The notes beneath the pieces are model-generated. The model was not told the origin of the DNA, made no database searches, and saw only the letters and a program-made list of their open reading frames with translations. A program made the translations under genes and the position numbers. 64,000 nt of DNA from Dentipellis sp. KUC8613 (lineage: Eukaryota; Basidiomycota; Agaricomycetes; Russulales; Hericiaceae): the NCBI GenBank assembly GCA_002286715.1, contig NSJX01000006.1, forward strand, positions 744,001-808,000, given 5' to 3'. This document shows, piece by piece, positions 24,078 to 34,622 of the stretch (position 1 is the stretch's first letter; the number at the start of each line of letters is the position of its first letter).

Positions 24078-25732
24078 CTAGAGACCGCCAATCTTGCTCT
24101 TCCACACATGTGCCTTCTCGAACCCATTTTTACCTAGCTGGTCTACTCATATGGATCAGCACGTCGTAATTTTGGGAAATGGACGATCTGGAACGTACAA
24201 TCGATAAACGTCTTCTGGATATCTTCTCTGCTCGTCATCACGAATGGCCCGTACTGAACCACTTCTTGGTCCAAGGGCTCTCCAGCAATCTGGAACGATC
24301 ATAATGTGAGGGTATGCACAAGGCACAGAGCAGGAAAATCACCGACCAAAACGAAATCTGTGTTATCCTCTGCCGCGGTGATAGAGACACCTGTCTCCTC
24401 GCCTTTTGCAGAGAGAACGAGGGTGTGGAATTGATCATGTACATTTGTATCGGATCCCACAGTGACCTTGCCATTCAAGACTACGCGGACGTGAGGGGAA
24501 TGTGAAAATCTCATGCAGGGAATCAGCTTACTGTAGAGGAATGTTGTCCACCCAGGTGCTATTTCCAGAGGGTCAGATCAATGAAGCGTTTATGTATACT
24601 TGGACAGCACTTACGAATCGTCTGAAATATGCTACCCTTCCTGTTGAAGATAACGTGGAAATACCAGCAGCCGCCCAGTGGCCGGACTGGAGACTCGACG
24701 CCGTGGCTCAAGCCGCTGATAACCTTGATTTTTACAGGGCCTTCAGGGCCTTCAGGATACGCGGTTGGAATTCTGGAGGATATGTGCGATCAGGCGTCTG
24801 AGATGAAGTAAGACTTAGAAGCCGCGTACTGGTTGGGGTCGAGTTCTTGGTAGGACGGTTCTACCATCTTGAACTAGTCGAGGGTAAGTCATCACGGGGA
24901 TCACTGCGAGTTATGAATGCCATACCTTCTTCGGCAAGTCAACCCACAGCTGCAAGCCGCGAGGGTCAGGTCCATTCACATTTTGCGTCGGCATCTCTGC
25001 GTGTATGACTGTTGTACAACACAAAAGCGTTAGATCTGTTCAATCATCGTTGCGTACGCTGCACTTACTGCCGCGCCCCTAACAGATCGGGTTCATGTCA
25101 GTTAAATACGATGGATTGGAGTGCATATATCCACATACTGCACACATCCATTGAACGCCTCCAGCCTTGATTGTTCCAGCATGGCCAGCAGAGTCTTCAT
25201 GTCTGCTCTCCCTAGAGTAGAGTATACACAATGAGCTTCCGTGGGGCCGTCATATCATGTCTGGCAAGCTCTTACCCCTCGAGCATATAAGTCACGGTGG
25301 CTTGTCCTCGATGAGGATGATCAGGGAAACCCTAACTCAAGTTGAGCTGTCGCTTCGAAGCCCCACTCTCATGAACCACTCACCGCTCCTTCAGCGACAT
25401 GGAAATGGTCAAGCATCAAGAAAGGCGTGAGGTTGCGAAGGGCCATTGACCCAATTGACCGACGGACGAGGGCACCAGCTCCCTACGCGACAGGTTGAGC
25501 CCAGACACGCATCGCGCATATCAACGTTTCTACTCACCTCCGGCGTTTCAATGGCAAGGACCTTCTTGACTACGCTGCGCGATACGGCTGAAACGGCCAT
25601 ATTATTTGACTGTGGGGAATTCGAAGTTGGAGATAAGTTTGGATCGAAGAACTGTCGAAGATTCGGGCTGTAAACGAAGTACGCTAGAATGCAGATCAGA
25701 GTCGGAACCACGATCTGAAGGGCCTTGTGCAT
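24078..25732 (-). CDS. Pirin, copy 2, with possible N-terminal membrane anchor
   Basis: The stop is TAG 24080-24078. The exon with the core start [20 protein letters not shown] (ATG at 25600) is open for a further 44 codons upstream to an ATG at 25732. That extension reads MHKALQIVVPTLICILAYFV and continues YSPNLRQFF before a Ser/Pro/Asn linker, which looks like a signal anchor. The rest matches copy 1: [58 protein letters not shown] and [16 protein letters not shown], with the metal-binding histidines kept. The final intron donor is GTACGTTCC with CTAG as acceptor. I list the longer form but cannot decide between 25732 and 25600. If the anchor is used, this copy would sit in a membrane, unlike ordinary pirins. 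Confidence 0.85.
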
Positions 25733-26197
25733 GCAATGAGGAAAGAACGAGTGAATGTGAGACGAAGGCTCGCGTTTTATACCAGGAATTGCAGCCTGAG
25801 TTACATGCTTGCCGTATAATCACCGTGCCATTATTGGCAGGCTTTACCCACCTGTTCTCAGCGTTGCTTATGCAATTCACACCAGGACCGGTCTGCGAGA
25901 CGTTTGGGTAAAGGATTTGACAGAAAATGCAAGCCGCAGAGAACAGGAAAGACGGACATGGCAATGCGGCCTTGGGAAGAACAAGCCCAATTCGTCGCAC
26001 CCAATCGAGCCGCGAGCGTTTGGTGTCATCTGTTTGTCACAGTATCCAGCTTGCGTCAGCATGATGACGATGGCTTTGCCTTCAGCTTGCTCGCACTTAC
26101 TGACATCCTTGTCATGGTGTATAATTCCAGTGTCAGCCTGCCGCGGAAATATATTCCGTCTTCCTATCCATTCTACATGTATGTAAGACAACACCCA
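25733..26197. other. Upstream region of pirin copy 2 / 3' side of permease
   Basis: About 465 bp carrying the conserved upstream blocks shared with pirin copy 1. It also holds the downstream region of the amino-acid permease, which is transcribed in the same direction. No gene is recognised. Confidence 0.6.
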
Positions 26198-28324
26198 TTA
26201 CAGATCATCCCAAAGCCTCTGTCTCCAGCTCCGAGGACCCTTCGATTCCTCTTGCCGTTCATATTGCTCCTCCTCTTTCTCAATCTCACGTATCCCGGTG
26301 ACAAGGTCGACTTCGGGTATGGGAATCACTTTCGTCTTGTAGAAGACTTTGTAACCAACCCAGAACACGGCGAATACCGGTATTCCGATATACGAGGTGA
26401 CGAAGGTGGCTTTCGTGAATGGTATGAAGGTATCAAATCCTATGATGTATCCGATTAGCTCAGTTATTTGAGACAAAAATACGGTTGGCATACCTTTGAA
26501 TATTGTTACAATGCCCGTGGCGATGAGCGCGAACCAAGACCCGTAGGGCTGGAATGGCGCCTTGTAGGGTAGATCGTCTCGCGACATGCCCTGATATTTC
26601 AGGGCTTTCATAAATCGTCTGCAACAATGTAATTCAGTATTTCAACACGAAGAAGAGCAGAGACACTCACATGTGAGAATAGCAAATACACATCCATGTG
26701 ATGGCACCGAATGTCGATACCAGGTTAACAAAATATGTGAATACTGACAGATATCACGTCAGTCAGACATGTTTCACGCTGCTGAGCGTGAGTATGGGGT
26801 CACCTTTTGCGGTAGAGTTGCTGACGTTCAAGAATGTCAAACCACAGAACAAGATGCACAGGATAAGTGCGGGCCATGGTACACCCATCTTGTTCACCCT
26901 CCGGAATATGGCTGGTGCTTTCCTCTCAACGGCGAGACCATAAAGAGTACGCGTTCCAATATATAGATCAGAGTTCGCCGCGCTCAGGACGAAGATGAGG
27001 ATTGCTGCGTTGATGACATGGTTCAGCACCTTGATACCGGCGAGTGTCGTAGCTTCAAACGAAGGCATATTCAGATGATCGTATGATAGACTATATTGCC
27101 AAATAACGTACCAACAACGAACGGAGATGCCGCTGCACCTGTCTTCGCCTTGTTTGCAGTGAACAGGTCCTGTTACAAGCGGTACATTTGAAGCTGTTGC
27201 GGTTGCACAAACATGAAACTTACATTGACCGTACTCGGGACAATCATCCCAATGATCAAGACGCCACCAACATAGAAGAACACAATCCTGAAGAACGTCC
27301 TGCGAATAGCCTTCGGAATATTCTTCCTCGGGTTCTCCGCCTCGCCCACCGTCACACCAATCAGCTCCGTGCCGATGAACGCAAACAGCGCGTTCGTGAG
27401 TGTGCTCCAGAAGCCCAGGAATATCGCGAGGTGCTTGTTGTGCACCTGCGCGAGGAGGTAGGTGCCCATGGGGCCGTACGGGTGGTCCCAGTACCGAAAC
27501 CCGATGCGGTCGTGGCGCGGGTTGCCGCCGAGGTCGATGATGAGGCCCATGAGCATCAGCCCGATGAGCGAGATGACCTTGATGCTGCTGAGCCAGAACT
27601 CGAGTTCTCCGAACACGCGCACACCGAGCAGGTTGATAGCGAAAACTACGTGCTGGTGAGTAACATGTAACCGTCGCGCAACATCATGTCCCACTTACTG
27701 AACACGATAAAGATGACTGTTGTAGGAATTTACATGAGAAAAAGCAATATCGGAACAAATTATATATCGACGCACCCATCCACACTGCAATATGAACCGA
27801 CTGGTTCCAATACTGCACGACTGCGCCAGCAGCATTGATGTTATTCGGCGTGACAATGAGATACTTGAACAGATAGTTGTATCCCAGCGCGAAGCCAAAG
27901 GACGGGTCGACGAAGCGCGTCGCGTAACCCGCGAAGCCCTTCTTGTGGGGCAGAAATGCTGCCATCTCTCCGAGCGCAACCATGACGAGGTAGCAGACCG
28001 TGCCCATGAAGGCATACCCCAGGAACAGACCTAGAGGGCCACCGTGCACCAGCGCGGTACCGGAACCGATGATGAGACCAGTACCGACAGCACCACCCAG
28101 CTACAAAGTCATGAGCATCCCCGCGACGCATACGCTCTGCGCAAGAAACATACCGCAATCATAGACATTTGACGCGCTTTGAGGGCTCGGTGGAGCGTCT
28201 CTTCACCTGGAGTTTCGCCCAAGGCCTCAGCATCCTCACGCGCCGTCGGCTGCCCCGCCTTCTCGCTGTCCGAGATGCTCGTCGAGCGCTTCTCCACATA
28301 CTGCTTCTCGTTCTCGTCGCTCAT
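26198..28324 (-). CDS. Amino-acid permease, fungal YAT family (APC superfamily)
   Basis: Starts at ATG 28324 with a charged cytosolic N-terminus (MSDENEKQYVEKRSTSISDS) and ends at TAA/TGA 26200-26198 after a basic tail (EESKGPRSWRQRLWDDL). Membrane-helix blocks include GTGLIIGSGTALVHGGPLGL, GYAFMGTVCYLVMVALGEMA, FALGYNYLFKYLIVTPNNIN, FGELEFWLSSIKVISLIGLM, ALFAFIGTELIGVTVGEAEN, VIRTVFFYVGG-like sequence near 27,270, and FVLSAANSDLYIGTRTLYGL. 'PRKNIPKAIRR' and 'TELIGVTVGEAENP' are signatures of yeast-type amino-acid permeases of the plasma membrane, which use the proton gradient. Substrate range cannot be told. About twelve helices, the expected total, are distributed over several exons. Confidence 0.92.
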
Positions 28325-29089
28325 CCTGCAAGGTCGCGCAGCAGCGTTCGAGGATGTGGACGGAAAGCGGACGCGAGGTGGTCAGAAGCAAGAGAAGACG
28401 CGCACTCAGATAAGCTGAAGAAGCGCAGGCTGCAGTGCGATCAGCCCTCGCCAAATTTGCCTGGCGGCCCTGTCCCTGGCGTGAAGCGAAGCTTGGCTGG
28501 GTCAGGTGCATTCGCCATCCCCGCCGCGAGTGGTGTGCTATGCGCCCGCGATGATGACTTGGCGTCTGCCGAATGATATCGAGACCATGCGTCCGCGCGC
28601 GCCAAAACAGGCACACTGCCGGAACATGGGAGCACAGGCCACGCCAAGGCTGCAAGCGGGCGGCTAGGTGCGCATTGGCCGATAGCTGCAGGCGAAGAGT
28701 GAGCTGCAGTGCAAACAAGTGCGATAAGTGTTGAGTAGAGTGCGTACCGGTTGCCTGAGCAACTCTCAGCACGCCTGCAAGGCCCGCCAATTAGTGGGAC
28801 ATGCAGGTTCGGGAAACGCCGAAAACAGGGACGGTGGCGCACTCGGAAGCATCTTCCAAAGCCACCAAATTGACAAAACAAACATTGCACCAACTCGCGC
28901 CTTTCATTCGCAGGGGCAGAACCGGCAAGAAAAATGAAAAAAAAAAAAATCAGACCACGCGGCCCGTGTATCCGAGGAACTACAGTGTCTAAGCGCTATA
29001 CAACAACAGAATCGGGAAATACAACGTTAGGTACATGACGATAAATACCTCGAGATCCTACATCCAGCACCTGCCCAGCGGCTCCGAGT
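28325..29089. other. Permease upstream region
   Basis: About 765 bp. Long minus-strand frames here (for example 28236-28790) are motif-free and GC-driven. There is a run of 13 A at 28937-28949. The region probably contains the permease promoter and leader, plus the 3' end of the armadillo-repeat gene. Confidence 0.5.
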
Positions 29090-31700
29090 CTACTCCCACA
29101 ACTGCAAAGCCTTCGCCGCGGCCAGCTTCAGCCTCGACTCGCGCTCCGACGCCGCCGCCTGCTCCAGAAGCGGCTTGACCTCCGCCTTTACCTTCGCGAG
29201 CTCCGCCTCCCGGTCCGCCGTGGTCGCGCCCTTGCGCCCGATGTGGCCCACGAGCGTGCACACGTTGATGCGCACCTCCTCCTGGAACCGCCCGCCGTGG
29301 TTCTTGAGCACGGTGACGAGCATGTCCAGGGCGCGGCCGGGGGCGACGACGGGCGAGCTCACGTCGTTCGGGTCTGCGATCGCTGCGGGAGCGGGCTGCT
29401 GCGCTTCCTGGGGCAGCGGGGTCGTGATGGCATCAAGAGCGATGTTTCCTGCGTCGGGAGAAAAAATGCGAAGGGTTTAGGACGGCCGCCAAGTGAAACG
29501 GATCTTGACTTACCGCCGAATTTCTGCAGTGTCAGCAAGGTCAGGGCTACCATGCCCTCATTGATCAGTGCGGGATACTTCTTCGAGCGGCCGATGAGCT
29601 GCGCGAGGGCAAAGGCGACCGCGGGCGTCGTGACGAGCTCTTTCGCCTTTGTCCGTTTCTCGCTTTCAGGTGTCGCGTTGGACCAGAGCGTGCGGATCAC
29701 GTTGACGAACACTCGCGTGCCCTCGCTCTTGACGGCGACGGTGTCCGAGCGCCTGATGAGATCGAGGATTTGCTGAAGCCCACTGGACTTTGGATCTTGA
29801 CCCTCAGGAACCAAGACCAGGGAGAAGCAGTTGTCGGCTGTCAATGCAGAAGGATGTTCGTAAACTCAAGTTCGAGAGCGTGGGTCGCTGGCTTACCATT
29901 GCCATTGCTGAGATGCTTGACGATACCAATAGCAGACACTTGAATCATTTCTGCGATGTCGGAGGTATCCTTGAAAATGTTTGATTCCACAAGGCGTTCT
30001 ACGATGCCAGCTTTGCCAAGGGGTTCACGAGCTGGCGGGGCGTATGCGAGATGTCGAAGGAGACCAATGACACCATGCTTGACCTTCAAATCTGCTTCGG
30101 GTGTCAACAAGGCAGCCAGATGGGGAGCCAACTCGATCGGCTCGGATATGATAGCCTTTGAGTGGGATTCTGCGACATACCGAAACTCATTAGCATTTAT
30201 TGTTACAAGATTTAGAAAGACCTACCGTATCGGACAAGGTTTCCCAGACTCAACGACGCGCAAATGACAAGATCGTCTCGGCTTTGCTCCTTCAAATTCT
30301 TCTGCGACTTGATCCACCTCACCATCTGCGAAACAAACACCCCACCCGGGTTCGCAGCGTCCGACTCGTCCCACAGGACGTCGGTGTTCTTCTCCTCACC
30401 AGCGATCTCCACCACGCACTTGATGAGCGCCGCCTTGCACAGATCGAACGACTTCTCCCGCCTCGAACGCTCGTCGCCGGCGTCGACCCAGAGCGGGTGG
30501 TAGTCGCCCTGGTCGATGAACTTCAGAATCTCGCCGAGGCAGTTGACGCCGCCGTGCTCGTCGGGGAACGTCATCCCCCGTGCGAGCGATAGCCGGACGT
30601 CCTCCACGTCCATCGCGAGCGACTCCAGCAACGAACATGTCTCTTCGAACACTTCAAAATCAGCTTGAATAAGTGCGCGTCGGAGGGCTGATGGCTGCTC
30701 GAAGAACCCAGATGGCGGAGATGTGAATGGCGGCACATAGATACGCAGTGGCGGGATGAGCAGGGGCAGGACCTCAGGCCCGAACAGAGAGTGTTCTGAG
30801 AATACGCGATTATCAGATAAGCTGTCTCCGGATAGCAATCCGCGACTTACGGTCGTCCTTGAGCTCAGAAATCGCCCGCCACGCCCAGTTCGCGAGGCCG
30901 CTCCGCAGGGACCAGGACTCGCTGATGTCGTCGTCCGACGGGCTCTGCACGGGCACGAAGCCGCCCTTCGGCTCCGTCACCCATGAGCCAGGCGGATATA
31001 TCGCGCTGCTGAGCCGCAGGATTGTCCCGGCGGCTTCGAGCGAGAAAAGACGCAATTTGACGGGCTCTGCACGCACAGAGTCAGCATCGCGAGTGGAAAG
31101 ACGCGCGTAAAACGTACCGTATCCAACGCTGGCGTTGAGGAGCACGCCGATCGATGTCTTGATCACCCGTAGTTGAGATAGGGAGAGTGGTAGGATGCTC
31201 GGGGGCTGACGAGAGGGGATAGACTGCGCATAGCCCTCTAGGATGGACACGACGGTCTGAGGAAACTCAGCATCTAATAAATGACTTCGGTTGACGTCTG
31301 CATGACACGTTAGTACTTCTCTCCTATCCTAACCAAATACACGTACCATGGTCCATGCAAAGATTAGCTCCCACCCGCAAAGCCTGGTACACAGCCGCGA
31401 GTTTACTCTCATCCTCAATACGCGGGCCCGTGATGGACGCCTTGAGGATAGAAGTGAGTGTCTGCGGCAGCTGGGACGCGCCGAGGACGGTGTGATTGTC
31501 AACTGGTGGTATGGAAGATTTAGTCCGGCGCGCCACTCCTCCGAGCGACGAGATACGGTACCTGTTGGCGATTTGACGCGCAGGGCATCCGCGAGGCTCT
31601 GTGCTGCCGACTCGGCTTCTCGCCAGACGTCGTCACCGCCCTTCGCGAGCTGCGGCGCAAGCGTCTCTAGTTTGCCCGCGTATTCCGTAGGACCTGACAT
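29090..31700 (-). CDS. Armadillo-repeat protein, possibly SmgGDS (Rap1GDS1)-like
   Basis: Multi-exon gene from ATG 31700 (MSGPTEYAGKLETLAPQLAK) to the stop at 29092-29090, after LKLAAAKALQLWE. Nearly all of it is amphipathic helices in armadillo pattern, for example LTPEADLKVKHGVIGLLRHL, REPLGKAGIVERLVESNIFK, IAEMIQVSAIGIVKHLSNGN, LINEGMVALTLLTLQKFGG and VRINVCTLVGHIGRKG. The run 'VKHGVIGLLRHLA......R..L...GIV' with a later 'GIVKHLSN' resembles the SmgGDS family, exchange factors and chaperones for small GTPases. That similarity is from memory of the fold, and another armadillo protein is possible. No signal peptide or membrane segment is seen, so it is likely cytosolic. Confidence 0.75.
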
Positions 31701-32510
31701 TCCGTGATGGCTGTCGCGGTGCTTGGGTATCTTGAGAGCGTGTCCACTCCTGCTGCGCTGATCTAGTCAAGTCTGCAGAGAAAGAGATGATTGGCAGGTT
31801 ATGTACAGGCAGGCAGACAGCCGAGGAGAGAGGTAGAGGGGTTCGTGTCCAAGGGTTGGTTCAGATGAGGAGAGTTGAGGCCGCCATTACCAAGTTGGGG
31901 CTGCCACAGATCCGCGCATGCGGGGTCTCCATATCCCCGATTGTAAGCCGATCAGTCTCCCCAGATCCCGCAATCTCGTCTTCACCACACCGCTAGCACT
32001 CCACCCGACGGTGGTGTCTACGAGAAACAGGCGGGTATATTTTATAAAATAAAACATAGTGGTAAAAGCACAACAATTTCTTTTCTAACCTTCCAAAGAC
32101 TTCAACCACCTCTTCATCTATCAAACCTTCTCCCTGCATGAGTATGGGTTCGAAAGCCACGAAAGTGGCATTCAGGTATCTTGGAGTATTGCAAAGCTTG
32201 TAATTGTTCCATATGGCAGAGATTCTTGTGAAGTAGCGTGCTGAGATTTTTGAAGTGGTTGGGATGCTCGGTAATAACACAAGGTAGGAGAGTGGAAAGC
32301 CCGGAACAGCGGAAAGTATTGGCATTCTTCGTGACTTCCGAGATATGTTCGAGAATACATTCAGAACAGAAAGCTGCGAGGAAGAGTGAGACAGTGAATT
32401 TGAACTGGACTCCTGTCAGTTCCTTACAGTAGAGAGTGAGAGACTGCAGAATGCAATCTGAAAACTGTCTCTGCCATGGCCTGTCGACCGGTCGGCGATG
32501 AATGTGGCGA
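31701..32510. other. Upstream of the armadillo-repeat gene; possible 3' exons of a small gene
   Basis: Minus-strand frames at 32114-32575 and 31993-32325 overlap and might supply later exons of the small signal-peptide ORF starting at 32795, but I could not find a splice path I trust. No recognised domain. Confidence 0.35.
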
Positions 32511-32795
32511 CTAGCTGACAGCGAACGACGTGGACTTACTGCGAGGCGCCTCGTCAGAGCAGGTTCCGGCTGCACCGACCAAAAACCCCGGGGAAACCGA
32601 GGGGGTAGTGGGCAGGCATGCAGGTGGAAGGGATAACGGGCGTGGCGCCCAGCGGTCTAGCTCGCGTAGGGTGGTGCTGTTGAGACCGTCATACGCGAGG
32701 TAGCCGCCATCCCTTAGGTCGATTTCCGCTTGTGCGGAGTACATGGAGAATACATTCGTGAAGAAGAAGAGAGCGCTGAGGATGGGTAAGAGCAT
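32511..32795 (-). CDS. Possible small secreted protein, first exon (uncertain)
   Basis: From ATG 32795 the frame begins with a signal-peptide-like MLLPILSALFFFTNVFSMYS, cleavage near AQA. It continues EIDLRDGGYLAYDGLNSTTL and RELDRWAPRPLSLPPACLPT, and is open to 32511. A donor-like GTAAGT at about 32,542 suggests that coding continues downstream in another exon, so the end given here is only the limit of this frame. No family is recognised. A chance ORF cannot be excluded; the signal peptide and the composition after it are the only support. Confidence 0.35.
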   Translation of the reverse strand: MLLPILSALFFFTNVFSMYSAQAEIDLRDGGYLAYDGLNSTTLRELDRWAPRPLSLPPACLPTTPSVSPGFLVGAAGTCSDEAPRSKSTSFAVS

Positions 32796-33275
32796 GCTGA
32801 CGCCGGAAGTTTGCTGCGACGGTGAGCTCGATATTCTGAACGGGTGAGGGAGGAGAAAGCGAGGGCGGCAGGACAATATCAACCAACCGCGAGATTATAT
32901 ACCCACTTACTGCGATCTGTTGCTATTCATCCGTGTATATGCATTGGAATGCGACTGCGTCAGTATGTCCTGACCGGCGCGGGACACCAAACCTGGACCG
33001 ACAACATAGGCTCTCAAATCACAACCTTACAAACCTCGATTAAATATCCTATGCCGAACAGTTTAATTGATCTTCGGTCACATTTCAGAATCGTACAGCA
33101 TATATCAATACATCTTCAGCCCAGCGCGTACATCTGTCCATGGGATCCTCGGCAGGGAGACCATATTCAAGAACATAATAGGATTCCAGAGCCACAAGAA
33201 ATTCAGGCTTGCTTGGATTTGGACTCGGCTTCTAGGGCATAGGCCTGGAGGTATGCTTTGAAGTTTGGGTACCAG
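32796..33275. other. Intergenic region downstream of SMI1/KNR4 gene
   Basis: About 480 bp. A plus-strand frame (32844-33242) has no motif and low-plausibility composition. It is probably 3' flank of the SMI1/KNR4-like gene and promoter of the doubtful secreted ORF. Confidence 0.45.
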
Positions 33276-34622
33276 TCAGTCGTAACGGTCCAGTGAGTCC
33301 AGAACCCAACTCTGAGGAACGACGATGAGCGCCGACCCACTAGGCCAAAAAATCACAACGTACCTCCATCCCACCTCTTGAACATAATTGTCCTGCTTTC
33401 TCTCCTTCTTCACGATGTCCAACGTCGCTTCCACTTGCGCCGGCTCAAGCAGCCAGACATTCTCCTCGTCGTCTTCGGAATTGATCATGATCGCGCGCCC
33501 GATCTTCGGTATCTTGTCAACCTCCGCTGGGTCCAACGGGAGGCCCAAATCCGCGTCGATCTCGTCCAGCCCCAAGTCCGCGAACTCCTCCCACTCCAAA
33601 GATTCAACAGAACGAAGGCCGGGCATGCCCAAATCAGGCAGGAAGCCCATGCCGTTCGAGATCTTCAAGAACTCCTTGTAGTCGTCGGGCAGCGGGAGCC
33701 CGAGGCGCTCTTCGGCAGCAGCGATGGCCTCGTCGGAGGCAGGAGGGCGGCGCGCGGACTCTTCGTTCTCCCATTTGAATGGCTCGAAGATCTTGAGGAT
33801 GGCGTCGAAGCCTGCGGCGGACAGCTCAACTCTGCGCTGCGCGCGCGCGCTCTGGCGTTCACCGTGTTTAGCGGGCCATGCCCTGATCGCCTCGACGACC
33901 TTGTCTGCATCTTGCTGTGCATCGGCGGCGGTCTGACTCGCATAGCGCTTGAAGGTGCCTTCGAGGATGATTCCCGCTAGCACACGGTATTTGATGACCT
34001 GCATCCATACGGCGTTGTGGGTTTCGTCCCTCAAGTAATGAGCTCTGAGAACAAGATGAGTGACGGTGTCTACGGCGATGGCAGCGATAACTTACTCAAT
34101 GTCAGCGAGCCTCTTAGCTTTCTCAGTCTGCTGAAGCTCGATTGCGAGTCCTACGGCCGTGAGCAGCTGATATGGCCGGGGATTCCGGTCGCCCAGCAGC
34201 GCCATCTCATACATAGTCTCCAGCACGTCTTCCTTGTCCTCGGACTTCGGCCAGTTACCGCGCATGCTTTCCTCCCACTCGGCGAGCTGCTCGTCACTTG
34301 GCTGCTCCCAAGGCACGGGGGGCCGTGCCCCTGCGCGCTCCCACAAGAATTCAAAAGACTGCGTAACGTAGATCCCAATATCTTCCTGGCTGTTGGGGAA
34401 GATCTCCAGAAGAGCGAGCAGAACGGTGTTGCCCGCATCGAGGAAGCCTTCGCACGCGAGACGGGCCGCGAACTGACCCGCGACGGAGAAGAAGGTGCTC
34501 CTGTCTGGAGCTGTGGACAATTCTAGCGCTATGATCTCAGCAGGCGACGGACGCTTCTTGTTGGATTCGGTGGTGGCGGGGTCCTCGGGCGAGTCGGAAG
34601 GCGGAGGGCGTTTCCTGGGCAT
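33276..34622 (-). CDS. SMI1/KNR4 family (SUKH-domain) cell-wall regulator
   Basis: The last two large exons are clear. I give ATG 34622 (MPRKRPPPSDSPEDPATTES) as a conservative start, but the frame upstream stays open (see the next gene). The N-terminal half is a helical, TPR-like region (FAARLACEGFLDAGNTVLLA, LETMYEMALLGDRNPRPYQL). The C-terminal half holds the SMI1/KNR4 domain: ASDEAIAAAEERLGLPLPDD, YKEFLKISNGMGFLPDLGMP, VWLLEPAQVEATLDIVKKER and WRYVVIFWPSGSALIVVPQS. 'E..LG..LP.D...FL...NG.G' is the SUKH signature. Yeast Knr4 is an intrinsically disordered hub linking cell-wall integrity signalling and glucan synthesis. The stop is at 33278-33276. Domain identity is firm; the start is not. 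Confidence 0.88.

Noticed and set aside
21762..25732. One of the two pirins considered a pseudogene
   Set aside because: Both keep HPHRG, the HEDSAGH segment, intact C-termini and workable splice sites. I saw no frame break.
25904..26458. Plus-strand 184-codon frame between pirin 2 and the permease
   Set aside because: Its second half is antisense to the permease C-terminus, whose frame is far better supported.
28236..28790. Minus-strand 184-codon frame upstream of the permease
   Set aside because: Arg/Ala/His-rich with no motif. It partly overlaps the permease N-terminus in another frame and probably reflects GC-rich leader sequence.
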